The notes under the pieces are model-generated. The model was not told the DNA's origin. It made no database searches and saw only the letters and a list, made by a program, of their open reading frames with translations. Both the position numbers and the translations under genes were made by a program. This document shows, piece after piece, positions 1-6,208 of a stretch of DNA of 9,234 nucleotides. Where the stretch lies: assembly GCA_016302095.1 (NCBI GenBank), contig JAEDOE010000031.1, positions 1 to 9,234 on the forward strand. The letters run 5' to 3'. The stretch comes from Anaerovibrio sp. GTDB taxonomy: Bacteria > Bacillota > Negativicutes > Selenomonadales > Selenomonadaceae. Numbering within the stretch: the stretch's first letter is position 1; every line of letters starts with the position of its first letter.

Positions 1-782
1 GCATCCGCGCCAATCTTGGCGATTACCCTGCCACCTGTCACCTGGGAAATAGCCGTATCGATGCGGCCGGTACCTGCCAATGCATCAGGATGGGCCGCCA
101 TGGCATCACGGATGGTCCTTGCCGCAGCCTCGTACTCGCCCCATTCCCCCTTATCAGGGCTGCCCAGGCGGGCATACGCTCTTGCCATATGGTCAAGAGG
201 CAGGTAGAATACCGGCACGCCGCAGCCGTCAATGCCGATTTCCAGCTTGTCCTCCGGCATGCAGGATGCCATGGCCACATGCTGGAAAATCACCTTCTGT
301 GCCGGATGGTCAGGCTTGATGTAGTCCTCCACCGGCAGCCCCATCATCTGGCACAGGGCAAGAATCTGGGAATGCTTGCCGGAGCAGGCATTATGCACCG
401 CCTGTGGACGCTCCCCCTTCTTGATGAGCTCCACATTGGCCTTGCCGCTCATAGGACGTGCCGCGCCGCAGTTCAGCACATCAGTAGTCAGCCCCAGCTT
501 CGCCAGTATCCCCTGCACCAGCTCCACATGGAAAGGCTCGCCGCTATGGGATGACACCAGAAACGCCAGCTCCCTGTCAGTGAGGCCGTATTTCTCCAGC
601 CCGCCGTTCTTCACAAAGGCCAATGCCTGAAAAGGCTTGGCGGCACTGCGCCAGAACATAGGCAGCCTGCCGTTGCCAGCCTCCTTCAGGATATCACCCT
701 TGCAGTTGACTGCCACCACATCAGCACGATGGATATTCTCCACATGGCCTGCCCTCGTATACTCCAGAATAATCTCACTCAT
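1..782 (-). CDS. L-asparaginase, AnsA/rhizobial type II (Asparaginase_II family), 3' end outside the window
   Basis: Hydrolyses L-asparagine to aspartate and ammonia, probably in the cytoplasm because no signal peptide is seen. The 260 complete codons visible start at an ATG (780-782), eight bases after a strong Shine-Dalgarno at 791-800. The reading frame stays open to the left edge, so only the C-terminal part (family length about 330 aa) is missing. Visible motifs: SAAK at residues 46-49, SSHSGE at 77-82, NACSGKH at 131-137 and GIDGCG at 183-188. In the Rhizobium etli ReAII enzyme the key residues are Ser48/Lys51, Ser80, and the zinc ligands Cys135, Lys138 and Cys189. Every one has a counterpart here at a constant offset of two (S46, K49, S78, C133, K136, C187), which points to an active enzyme. 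It lies 157 bases downstream of ftsH and just after the ftsH terminator, so its transcription may depend on read-through. Confidence 0.93.
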   Translation of the reverse strand, partial: MSEIILEYTRAGHVENIHRADVVAVNCKGDILKEAGNGRLPMFWRSAAKPFQALAFVKNGGLEKYGLTDRELAFLVSSHSGEPFHVELVQGILAKLGLTTDVLNCGAARPMSGKANVELIKKGERPQAVHNACSGKHSQILALCQMMGLPVEDYIKPDHPAQKVIFQHVAMASCMPEDKLEIGIDGCGVPVFYLPLDHMARAYARLGSPDKGEWGEYEAAARTIRDAMAAHPDALAGTGRIDTAISQVTGGRVIAKIGAD

Positions 783-802
783 AAAACATACCCCTCTCCT
801 TG

Positions 803-841
803 AAAAAATCAAAAAGCGGCATGGATAAAACCAATGCCGCC
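803..841 (-). terminator. Intrinsic terminator downstream of ftsH
   Basis: On the minus strand a GC-rich stem (GCGGCAT pairing with ATGCCGC, 834-840 with 816-822, continued by a GG/CC pair beyond a one-base bulge) with a short T-rich loop is followed at once by TTTTTGATTTTTT (803-815). This is a classic rho-independent terminator for ftsH. Its U-tract ends about 20 bases before the asparaginase ATG, leaving room only for the ribosome binding site. It could therefore also act as a leader attenuator for that gene. Confidence 0.85.
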
Positions 842-855
842 TTTTCATCTCACAA

Positions 856-872
856 CCATCTTGATAGGATGG
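856..872 (-). other. Small stem-loop in the ftsH-asparaginase intergenic region
   Basis: CCATC (856-860) pairs with GATGG (868-872) across a seven-base loop. It is the middle one of three consecutive hairpins between ftsH and the asparaginase gene. It is weak alone and reported because it sits between a perfect inverted repeat and the terminator. Confidence 0.4.
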
Positions 873-876
873 CATT

Positions 877-898
877 AAATTTCATTTATGTGAAATTT
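877..898. repeat. Perfect 8-bp inverted repeat between ftsH and asparaginase
   Basis: AAATTTCA (877-884) and TGAAATTT (891-898) are exact reverse complements separated by six bases. The position is 42 bases past the ftsH stop and before the terminator. It could be an mRNA 3'-end hairpin, an operator half-site pair, or part of a leader structure for the asparaginase gene. The sequence does not decide between these. Confidence 0.55.
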
Positions 899-939
899 TC
901 TTCTGCCAAATTTATGCTTTCAAACCTGTTTCTCAGGAC

Positions 940-2934
940 TTATTCCTTCATGGAGGTATTCAGGTTAGGCTCCGGGTTGGTCACATCCACCGGCACCGGC
1001 TCCTTTTCCCTGGCCCTCTCCTGTACAGCCTCAGGAGCTTCTTCCTCAAGCGGCATCATCAGAGGCGTGGCAGTATTGTCCTCGTCCTCATCCCTGCGGC
1101 TGTCATCCTGGTCTTCCTTCTCGGTAACATTGCCAAAGCCCACGATATCCTTCAGCTCATCCGCCTCAAGGGTTTCCTTCTCAATCAGGGCAGCAGCAAT
1201 AGCATGCAGCTTTTCGATATTGTCAGACAGGAGGATACGACATTCCTCATAGGCGGAGGTAATCAGCTTGTATACCTCCCGGTCAATATCTGATGCAACC
1301 TCCTCGGAGTAGTTCCGCTGATTATTCAGATCCCTGCCCAAAAATACCTGATGGTCGCTGCTTTCCCCAAAGGCTATAGGCCCCAGGTGCTTGCTCATGC
1401 CGTATTCCATGATCATGCTCCGGGCCATCTGAGTAGCTCGCTGGATATCGTTCTGAGCACCGGTACTGATTTCCTTCAGCACCACTTCCTCCGCCACACG
1501 GCCAGCCATCAGGGTTTTCAGCTTATCCAGCAGCTCCCCCCGGGTAGCGTAGGAACGATCCTCCTTCGGCAGCATCAGGGTGTAGCCCCCTGCCCTGCCG
1601 CGAGGGATAATCGTCACCTTGTGCACAGGGTCCGCATTCGGCAGCAGCATGCCCACCAGGGTATGGCCGCCCTCATGGTACGCTGTCAGCCGCTTCTCCT
1701 TGTCGCTCATGACCTTGGACTTCCTCTCAGGACCGGCAATAACGCGCTCTATAGAATCCTCCAGCTCGGACATGAAAATGCTCTTTTTGTTGCGGCGGGC
1801 TGCCAGAAGTGCCGCCTCGTTCACAAGGTTGCTGAGGTCAGCACCGGTAAAGCCCGGCGTACGGCGTGCCAGCACATCAAGGTCCACATCCTTGGCAATG
1901 GGCTTGCCCTTGATATGCACCTTCAAAATAGCCAGGCGTCCCTTTACATCAGGCTTGTCCACCACAATCTGGCGGTCAAAGCGTCCCGGGCGCAAAAGTG
2001 CCGGGTCCAGAATATCCGGCCTGTTGGTGGCCGCGATGATGATGATGCCTTCGTTGGCAGCAAAACCGTCCATCTCCACCAGCATCTGGTTCAGGGTCTG
2101 CTCCCGCTCATCATGGCCGCCCCCCAGGCCTGCGCCACGCTGGCGTCCCACCGCATCAATCTCATCGATGAACACGATGCACGGAGCATGCTTCTTGGCC
2201 TGGTCAAACAAATCACGGACACGGGAAGCACCCACGCCCACGAACATCTCCACAAAGTCAGAACCGCTGATGGAGAAAAAAGGCACCCCTGCCTCACCGG
2301 CAACCGCCTTGGCCAGCAAGGTCTTGCCTGTACCCGGCGGGCCGAAAAGCAGCACGCCCTTGGGGATTTTGGCGCCCAGCTCGTTGAACTTCTTCGGCTG
2401 CTTCAAAAACTCCACAACCTCCTGCAGCTCCTGCTTTGCCTCATCAGCACCTGCCACATCGGAAAAATGCACCTTGACCTTGTCGCCGCCGCTCATCTTG
2501 GCACGGCTCCTGCCAAAGGACATCACCTTGCCGCCGCCCCCCTGGGTCTGGTTCATAAAGTAGAACCACAGGGCTGCCAAGAGAATAATCGGCAGCAGGG
2601 AAGAAAACAGGGTTGACCACCAAGGCGGCTCCGGCGGATTTTCCGCCTTCACTGTAACATTCTTTGCCTGCAGCTTATCTACCAGATTTTCCTCCTGATA
2701 AGGAAAGCCCGGCATGACGGACTTGAACTCCGTACCGTCTGCCAGGGTTCCCTTCACCACATTCTCAACCAGGACAACCTTGGCAACCTCGCCGCTGTCA
2801 ACCTGCGCCATAAAATCAGTATAGTTCATTTCCTGAATTTTTGGCTGCTGTTGCTGGGAAAAATAATCTATAGCAGATATAGCGACGAAAATAATGAGCA
2901 AATACAATGCTACATTTTTCATGAATTTATCCAA
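940..2934 (-). CDS. ftsH: ATP-dependent zinc metalloprotease FtsH
   Basis: Membrane-anchored AAA+ protease that degrades misassembled membrane proteins and selected regulators. The 664-residue protein has a first transmembrane segment at about 7-25, an extracytoplasmic domain, and a second membrane segment at about 106-127. The AAA+ module shows Walker A GPPGTGKT (198-205), the FVG pore loop (231-233), Walker B FIDEID (255-260) and the second region of homology ending RPGRFDRQ (about 303-323). The M41 peptidase has the zinc motif HEGGH (420-424, catalytic E421) and a likely third ligand D496. The last 60 residues form an acidic, low-complexity tail. I chose the TTG at 2932-2934, giving M-D-K-F-M-K-N, because AAGGAGG lies exactly eight bases upstream; the ATG four codons later has no well-spaced site. 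A reading-frame extension to 2973 would read through the ribosome binding site. It has its own promoter and terminator. Confidence 0.97.
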   Translation of the reverse strand: MDKFMKNVALYLLIIFVAISAIDYFSQQQQPKIQEMNYTDFMAQVDSGEVAKVVLVENVVKGTLADGTEFKSVMPGFPYQEENLVDKLQAKNVTVKAENPPEPPWWSTLFSSLLPIILLAALWFYFMNQTQGGGGKVMSFGRSRAKMSGGDKVKVHFSDVAGADEAKQELQEVVEFLKQPKKFNELGAKIPKGVLLFGPPGTGKTLLAKAVAGEAGVPFFSISGSDFVEMFVGVGASRVRDLFDQAKKHAPCIVFIDEIDAVGRQRGAGLGGGHDEREQTLNQMLVEMDGFAANEGIIIIAATNRPDILDPALLRPGRFDRQIVVDKPDVKGRLAILKVHIKGKPIAKDVDLDVLARRTPGFTGADLSNLVNEAALLAARRNKKSIFMSELEDSIERVIAGPERKSKVMSDKEKRLTAYHEGGHTLVGMLLPNADPVHKVTIIPRGRAGGYTLMLPKEDRSYATRGELLDKLKTLMAGRVAEEVVLKEISTGAQNDIQRATQMARSMIMEYGMSKHLGPIAFGESSDHQVFLGRDLNNQRNYSEEVASDIDREVYKLITSAYEECRILLSDNIEKLHAIAAALIEKETLEADELKDIVGFGNVTEKEDQDDSRRDEDEDNTATPLMMPLEEEAPEAVQERAREKEPVPVDVTNPEPNLNTSMKE

Positions 2935-2942
2935 TTCCACAT

Positions 2943-2949
2943 CCTCCTT
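2943..2949 (-). promoter_or_regulatory. Ribosome binding site that sets the ftsH TTG start
   Basis: AAGGAGG on the minus strand, eight bases from the TTG at 2934 but 20 bases from the in-frame ATG at 2922. This spacing is the main argument for the non-ATG start. Confidence 0.75.
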
Positions 2950-2997
2950 CCGCAAGGGCCCACGACCTGCCAAAAAGCCCTGATACCCTCACAGAGA

Positions 2998-3017
2998 ATA
3001 ATTATAGCATTAATTAT
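2998..3017. repeat. AT-rich inverted repeat over the ftsH -10 region
   Basis: ATAATTA (2998-3004) and TAATTAT (3011-3017) are exact reverse complements separated by six bases. They overlap the -10 box of the ftsH promoter and extend into its spacer, where a repressor would bind. Chance is a real alternative in such AT-rich sequence. Confidence 0.4.
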
Positions 3018-3029
3018 CACATTCTACAA
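3001..3029 (-). promoter_or_regulatory. Sigma-A-type promoter for ftsH
   Basis: On the minus strand TTGTAG (3024-3029), a 17-base spacer, and a perfect TATAAT (3001-3006) preceded by TG one base away, giving the extended -10 form TGCTATAAT. The promoter begins about 10 bases after the hpt stop and would start transcription near 2993, leaving a leader of about 60 bases before the ftsH TTG. It explains how ftsH can be expressed apart from tilS-hpt, although hpt read-through is also possible because no terminator is visible between them. Confidence 0.72.
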
Positions 3030-3038
3030 CGTTATACC

Positions 3039-3575
3039 TCAAGAATAAATTTCCCGCTTCAAAATCCCCACTACCGGCAGGTTGCGATACTTTTCCGCAT
3101 AATCAAGGCCATAGCCCACCAAAAACTCGTCAGGCACCTCAAAGCCGCAATAATCGATTTCAATCTCCACCTGACGGCGGGATGGCTTACTGAGAAGGGC
3201 ACACAGCCTGATGCTGGCAGGCTCCCTTTTTGCCAGCTCTGCCATCAGGCGGCTCATAGTAACGCCGGAATCAATGATATCCTCCACCAGAAGCACATGC
3301 CTGCCCTTGATATCCCCATCCAGATCCTTCTTGATTTTGACGCTGCCGCTGGTCTCCGTGCCGCTGCCGTAGCTGGAAGCCACCATAAAATCAATATTCA
3401 GCGGCACGTTTATCTGGCGCACCAGATCGGCAAAAAACATCACCGAGCCCTTTAGGATGCCCACCACCAGCAAATCCTTGCCGGCATAGTCCCTTGTCAG
3501 CTGCTGCCCCATCTCACGGCATTTGGCAGCCAGGGCTGCCTCATCAAACATCACGCTTGCCAGATCATTTAACAT
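3039..3575 (-). CDS. hpt: Hypoxanthine-guanine phosphoribosyltransferase
   Basis: Purine salvage enzyme of the cytoplasm that converts hypoxanthine or guanine and PRPP into IMP or GMP. The 178-residue length is normal for the family. Visible motifs: LKGS (41-44), SSYG (67-70), the PRPP-binding loop VEDIIDSGVT (97-106), KPSRR (130-134), and the base-binding region PDEFLVGYGLDYAEKYRNLP (148-167). The start is the ATG at 3573-3575, eight bases after AAAGGAG (3584-3590). That Shine-Dalgarno overlaps the tilS stop codon (3589-3591), and only 13 bases separate the two genes, so translation is probably coupled to tilS. The tilS-hpt-ftsH order is the conserved Bacillota arrangement. A GTG-like upstream extension to 3599 lies inside tilS and is not needed. 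Confidence 0.96.
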   Translation of the reverse strand: MLNDLASVMFDEAALAAKCREMGQQLTRDYAGKDLLVVGILKGSVMFFADLVRQINVPLNIDFMVASSYGSGTETSGSVKIKKDLDGDIKGRHVLLVEDIIDSGVTMSRLMAELAKREPASIRLCALLSKPSRRQVEIEIDYCGFEVPDEFLVGYGLDYAEKYRNLPVVGILKREIYS

Positions 3576-3588
3576 TTTGTCTACTCCT

Positions 3589-5121
3589 TTATCCCTCATT
3601 AATCATGCGGAGGACAAAAAATTTCCTTGTCCCCTCGTCGGCCGCAGCCTCGGCAAACCGCCTGATACCCGGCAGCCACAGGATGCTCCCGTCACCGCCG
3701 CCATCCGCCACCAGCCAGAGCGCATCACGCTGCTGCCTGGGTATGCGGCTGTCAATCAGGAAATCCTTCAGCTTCTTGTGTCCGCTGCCTATGCTGACAC
3801 GGTCGCCATTTTTCCTGTGGCGGACAGCCAGAGGCTGATTACACTTGTCCCAATCGCCGTAAACTGCCATGCAGCCGCCATTACATGCATTGCCTGCATG
3901 ATCTGCCGCGCTTCTTAAAAGCGCCTCCAGCTGCTGCCTGTCCCCTGCCAGCTCCGCTGTAATGCGGCTGCCATCCGGCAGGCAGGTAGTTCCCGGCACA
4001 CGCAGGAAAATCTTCTCAAACTCCCCCACGATATTCATTGTACCATGATTTTCTGAAAATGGAATGGTCTTTTTTATGATATACAAAAAATTATAGGAAA
4101 TTTCCGCCACAAGCCCAAAGGAAAGCTGCGCCCTTGTACCTGTCCTGCCCTTTTGCGCCAGCTGCAGCACCGCCTGCACCTGCACATAGGAAAGCCGGCA
4201 GCCGCTCACCTCGAAAGCCGCCTGCTGCACCAGCCGCCTCTGCATGGCAAGGGGCTGTGACAGGATTTTACTCAAGTTAAAGCCAAAGCCCCCCAAAGGC
4301 TTTCCCGCCTGACCTCCCCCAAATTCCTTTCCTGCCTTTACTGCCAGCTCCTGCCACAGCTTTTCTGCCTGCTGCTCCAGGTAATCTTCATCCGCCTGTG
4401 CCAAATCCGCCAGCTGGCAAAGGGCATCTCCCAGTGCCGGGTTATACTCCCTGGCAAGAAGGGGCAAAAGCTCCAGCCGCAGCTTGTTGCGGAAACAGTC
4501 CGCCTGGTCATTGGTAGCATCATGCCGCGGTTCTAACCTGCGTTGCCTGCAATACTCAGCCAATTCCCTCTTGCCGGCAAAGAGCAGTGGGCGCACCAAA
4601 TCCCCCTGGCAGCACCTGATTCCCCCCAGCCCCCGAAGCCCCGTGCCCCGGATGAGGTGCATCAGGACAGTTTCCGCCTGGTCATCCCGATGATGGGCGG
4701 TAGCAATCACCACCCTGCCCTGCTTTTCCCAGTTTTCACCCATGGCGTATTTTTCCGAAAGCTCCCCGGCAAGCCGCCGCAAAAAAGCATACCGAAGCCG
4801 CCGGGCTGCCATTTCCAAGGACTCCCCTGCCCTTGCCGCCTCCCCGGGCACATCAGCAGACTCCCCGTAGAACTCAATCCCCCTGTCACGGCAAAACTCC
4901 CTGACAAACTCCGCATCCTCCAGGGAATCCTTTCCCCTGATGCCGTGCTCAAAATGGGCTGCCGCCACCCTTATGCCAAGCACCTCCTGCAGCATGTCCA
5001 GCATATCCAGCATGGCAAGGGAATCAATGCCGCCGGAGCATGCCGCCAGCACCACCGTCCCCTCCGGCAGGACGATATTTTCCTGCCAGTTTTTCTCAAA
5101 GCACTTCAATAAATCCATCAC
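3589..5121 (-). CDS. tilS: tRNA(Ile)-lysidine synthetase TilS
   Basis: Essential tRNA-modifying enzyme that joins lysine to cytidine 34 of the CAU anticodon of tRNA-Ile, using ATP, so that the tRNA reads AUA. The N-type ATP pyrophosphatase P-loop SGGIDS is at 29-34, followed by HFEHGIRG (56-63), HHRDDQAETVLMHLIRGTG (143-161) and the FRNKLRLELLP segment (210-220). The C-terminal substrate-binding domain covers roughly 425-507 (RHRKNGDRVS, KKLKDFLID, WLPGIRR). At 510 residues it is on the long side for bacterial TilS. Residues about 344-378 are encoded by unusually AT-rich DNA (about 4020-4100) and form the linker before the C-terminal region. Two starts are possible: GTG at 5121 (seven bases after AGGAAAG, 5129-5135) or the adjacent ATG at 5118 (ten bases). 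I see no clear promoter between the S1 terminator and this gene. Confidence 0.95.
   Translation of the reverse strand: MMDLLKCFEKNWQENIVLPEGTVVLAACSGGIDSLAMLDMLDMLQEVLGIRVAAAHFEHGIRGKDSLEDAEFVREFCRDRGIEFYGESADVPGEAARAGESLEMAARRLRYAFLRRLAGELSEKYAMGENWEKQGRVVIATAHHRDDQAETVLMHLIRGTGLRGLGGIRCCQGDLVRPLLFAGKRELAEYCRQRRLEPRHDATNDQADCFRNKLRLELLPLLAREYNPALGDALCQLADLAQADEDYLEQQAEKLWQELAVKAGKEFGGGQAGKPLGGFGFNLSKILSQPLAMQRRLVQQAAFEVSGCRLSYVQVQAVLQLAQKGRTGTRAQLSFGLVAEISYNFLYIIKKTIPFSENHGTMNIVGEFEKIFLRVPGTTCLPDGSRITAELAGDRQQLEALLRSAADHAGNACNGGCMAVYGDWDKCNQPLAVRHRKNGDRVSIGSGHKKLKDFLIDSRIPRQQRDALWLVADGGGDGSILWLPGIRRFAEAAADEGTRKFFVLRMINEG
4090..4118 (-). promoter_or_regulatory. Possible internal promoter within tilS
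   Basis: In the AT-rich patch of tilS the minus strand reads TTGGGC (4113-4118), a 17-base spacer, then a perfect TATAAT (4090-4095). The -35 box matches the consensus at only three positions. A perfect 10-bp palindrome GGAAATTTCC (4096-4105) lies inside the spacer. It could give extra transcription of hpt. It may equally be chance in AT-rich coding sequence. Confidence 0.3.
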
Positions 5122-5184
5122 AAATCATCTTTCCTGTATTTTTTGCCCATCCTTCCAGGATTAGGAAGAATAATCACCGCCACG

Positions 5185-5212
5185 AAAAAGAAGCACCCCT
5201 GAAAGGTGCTTC
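5185..5212 (-). terminator. Intrinsic terminator after the S1-domain gene
   Basis: On the minus strand a perfect eight-base-pair stem GAAGCACC/GGTGCTTC (5205-5212 with 5190-5197) and a seven-base loop are followed by TTTTT (5185-5189). It lies 30 bases past the S1 gene stop and about 64 bases before tilS. It separates the S1 transcript from tilS-hpt. Confidence 0.88.
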
Positions 5213-5241
5213 CCTGCATAATTATGTTATAATTGCCAAAA

Positions 5242-5748
5242 TTATCTTCTGCGTCCGCCGCCTCTGCCGCCGCGCTTGCTGTCCGTCTTGCGGCTGAGAT
5301 CCGTCAGCCTCTCATCGCTGTCCTTCAGGAACCTTGACAGCTTATCCTCAAAGGAAGCGTTCGTGCCTGCACTGCCGAAACGGGAACCTCCCCGGCGGAA
5401 ATCACCGCCTGCGCTGCGGAAGCCCTCGCTGCGCTGAAAGCCGCTGCCGCCCTCATGCTGCTGACGCGGTGCAAAGCCTCTCTGCTCACGCTGTGGCTGC
5501 TCCTCAGGCTTCTTCTCCTGCGCCTGCTTCACGGAAAGCCCGATCTTCCCTTTTTCATCAACAGACAGAACCTTGACCTTTACCTTGTCCTGCTCCTTCA
5601 GAAAGTCCTTGACATCCTTTACATAGACATCAGCCACCTCTGAAATATGCACCAGCCCTACCTTGTTATCCGGCAGATTGATGAACGCACCAAAATTGGT
5701 AATGCCGCTGACTACACCCTCTACAATACTTCCAACTTCAATGGACAA
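5242..5748 (-). CDS. S1 RNA-binding domain protein (YabR-like) with Arg/Gly-rich tail
   Basis: A single S1 (OB-fold) RNA-binding domain occupies residues 1-74, with the typical GSIVEGVVSGITNFGAF opening and GLVHISEVAD core. It resembles Bacillus subtilis YabR, which also lies beside divIC. The exact role of this family is not settled; ribosome or mRNA association is likely. Residues 75-168 are charged, low-complexity and Arg/Gly-rich, ending KRGGRGGGRRR, and are probably disordered and RNA-binding. An amphipathic stretch around 132-150 (FEDKLSRFLKDSDERL) interrupts the tail. I chose the TTG at 5748 because GAGGAGG lies seven bases upstream and the frame gives the S1 domain. An ATG at 5751-5753 is out of frame, only two bases from the Shine-Dalgarno, and soon meets a stop. 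The gene has its own strong promoter and terminator. Confidence 0.92.
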   Translation of the reverse strand: MSIEVGSIVEGVVSGITNFGAFINLPDNKVGLVHISEVADVYVKDVKDFLKEQDKVKVKVLSVDEKGKIGLSVKQAQEKKPEEQPQREQRGFAPRQQHEGGSGFQRSEGFRSAGGDFRRGGSRFGSAGTNASFEDKLSRFLKDSDERLTDLSRKTDSKRGGRGGGRRR

Positions 5749-5755
5749 AACATTT

Positions 5756-5762
5756 CCTCCTC
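5756..5762 (-). promoter_or_regulatory. Ribosome binding site that sets the TTG start of the S1 gene
   Basis: GAGGAGG on the minus strand, seven bases from the TTG at 5748. The nearer ATG at 5753 is two bases away and in the wrong frame, which rules it out as the S1 start. Confidence 0.75.
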
Positions 5763-5783
5763 AAAAAATCTAACTTAATCGTC

Positions 5784-5813
5784 ATTATACCCTTATAGAG
5801 GGCAAAGTGTCAA
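5784..5813 (-). promoter_or_regulatory. Near-consensus sigma-A promoter for the S1-domain gene
   Basis: On the minus strand a perfect TTGACA (5808-5813) and a perfect TATAAT (5784-5789) are separated by 18 bases. The -35 box directly abuts the divIC stop codon (5814-5816). Transcription should start near 5777, giving a short leader of about 28 bases. It is the best promoter in the window and predicts high expression of the S1 protein independent of divIC. Confidence 0.9.
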
Positions 5814-6125
5814 TTATTTATTATCGGCGTAGATGTATGGCATCTCGCCCTTGCACGTCATGCCCAGATCCTCCCTTGCCAGCTTCTCGATATAAGCATC
5901 ATCATGCAGCCGGGCATTTTCATCCTGCAGCTGCTGGTTCTCTGTACGGGCAGCCTGCAATCTTTCCCGGGCAGCAGTCATATCATCGTCCAGCGCCCCC
6001 AGCGTCATCTGCTGGTCAGCCAGAATCCAGCCACCGTATGCCACAATCGCTGCCAGCAGGATGGCGAACCAGTTAAAGCCCCTGCCGGACCGCGCCTTTG
6101 CTTTTTCCCTTGCCTTGTCTTCCAC
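5814..6125 (-). CDS. divIC: FtsB/DivIC-family septum formation initiator
   Basis: Small bitopic divisome protein that, with FtsL and FtsQ/DivIB-type partners, helps recruit and activate septal wall synthesis. The 103 residues hold a short basic cytoplasmic segment (1-17), one transmembrane helix (about 18-36, FNWFAILLAAIVAYGGWIL), an extracytoplasmic coiled coil (about 44-74) and the family's C-terminal motif YIEKLAREDLGMTCKGE (78-94). The start is the GTG at 6123-6125, nine bases after GGGGAG (6135-6140), which gives the usual family length of about 100 residues. The frame is open to 6269, but that would overlap the upstream gene and add an unsupported extension. Position just before the S1 gene matches divIC-yabR in Bacillus. 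A Cys at 91 lies in the C-terminal motif. It is probably cotranscribed with the zinc-ribbon gene 83 bases upstream. Confidence 0.9.
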   Translation of the reverse strand: MEDKAREKAKARSGRGFNWFAILLAAIVAYGGWILADQQMTLGALDDDMTAARERLQAARTENQQLQDENARLHDDAYIEKLAREDLGMTCKGEMPYIYADNK

Positions 6126-6208
6126 ACCTAACGTCTCCCCGCTTAATGCATCCCAAACGGCAAAATCAGCACACTGCCACGGCGGTATGCCAGCTTGCCT
6201 GTTTGCTG

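Noticed and set aside
783..939. tRNA gene in the ftsH-asparaginase gap
   Set aside because: Hairpins are present, but there is no cloverleaf, TψC-type arm sequence or CCA end.
1351..2616. Long plus-strand open frames (421 codons at 1351-2616 and 314 codons at 1619-2563) opposite ftsH
   Set aside because: They lie wholly antisense to the highly conserved FtsH AAA+ and protease domains, have low-complexity His/Gln- or Ser-rich translations, and show no recognisable domain. They are by-products of codon bias.
4543..5112. Plus-strand open frame of 189 codons opposite tilS
   Set aside because: Antisense to the TilS catalytic domain, proline-rich translation, no ribosome binding site or domain support.
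5215..5239. TTGGCA followed by TATAAC/CATAAT on the minus strand near the end of the S1 gene
   Set aside because: The spacing between boxes is only 1 to 8 bases, too short for a sigma-A promoter, and it lies upstream of the strong terminator.
5751..5753. ATG as start for the S1 gene
   Set aside because: Out of frame with the S1 domain, only two bases from the Shine-Dalgarno, and its frame ends after about ten codons.
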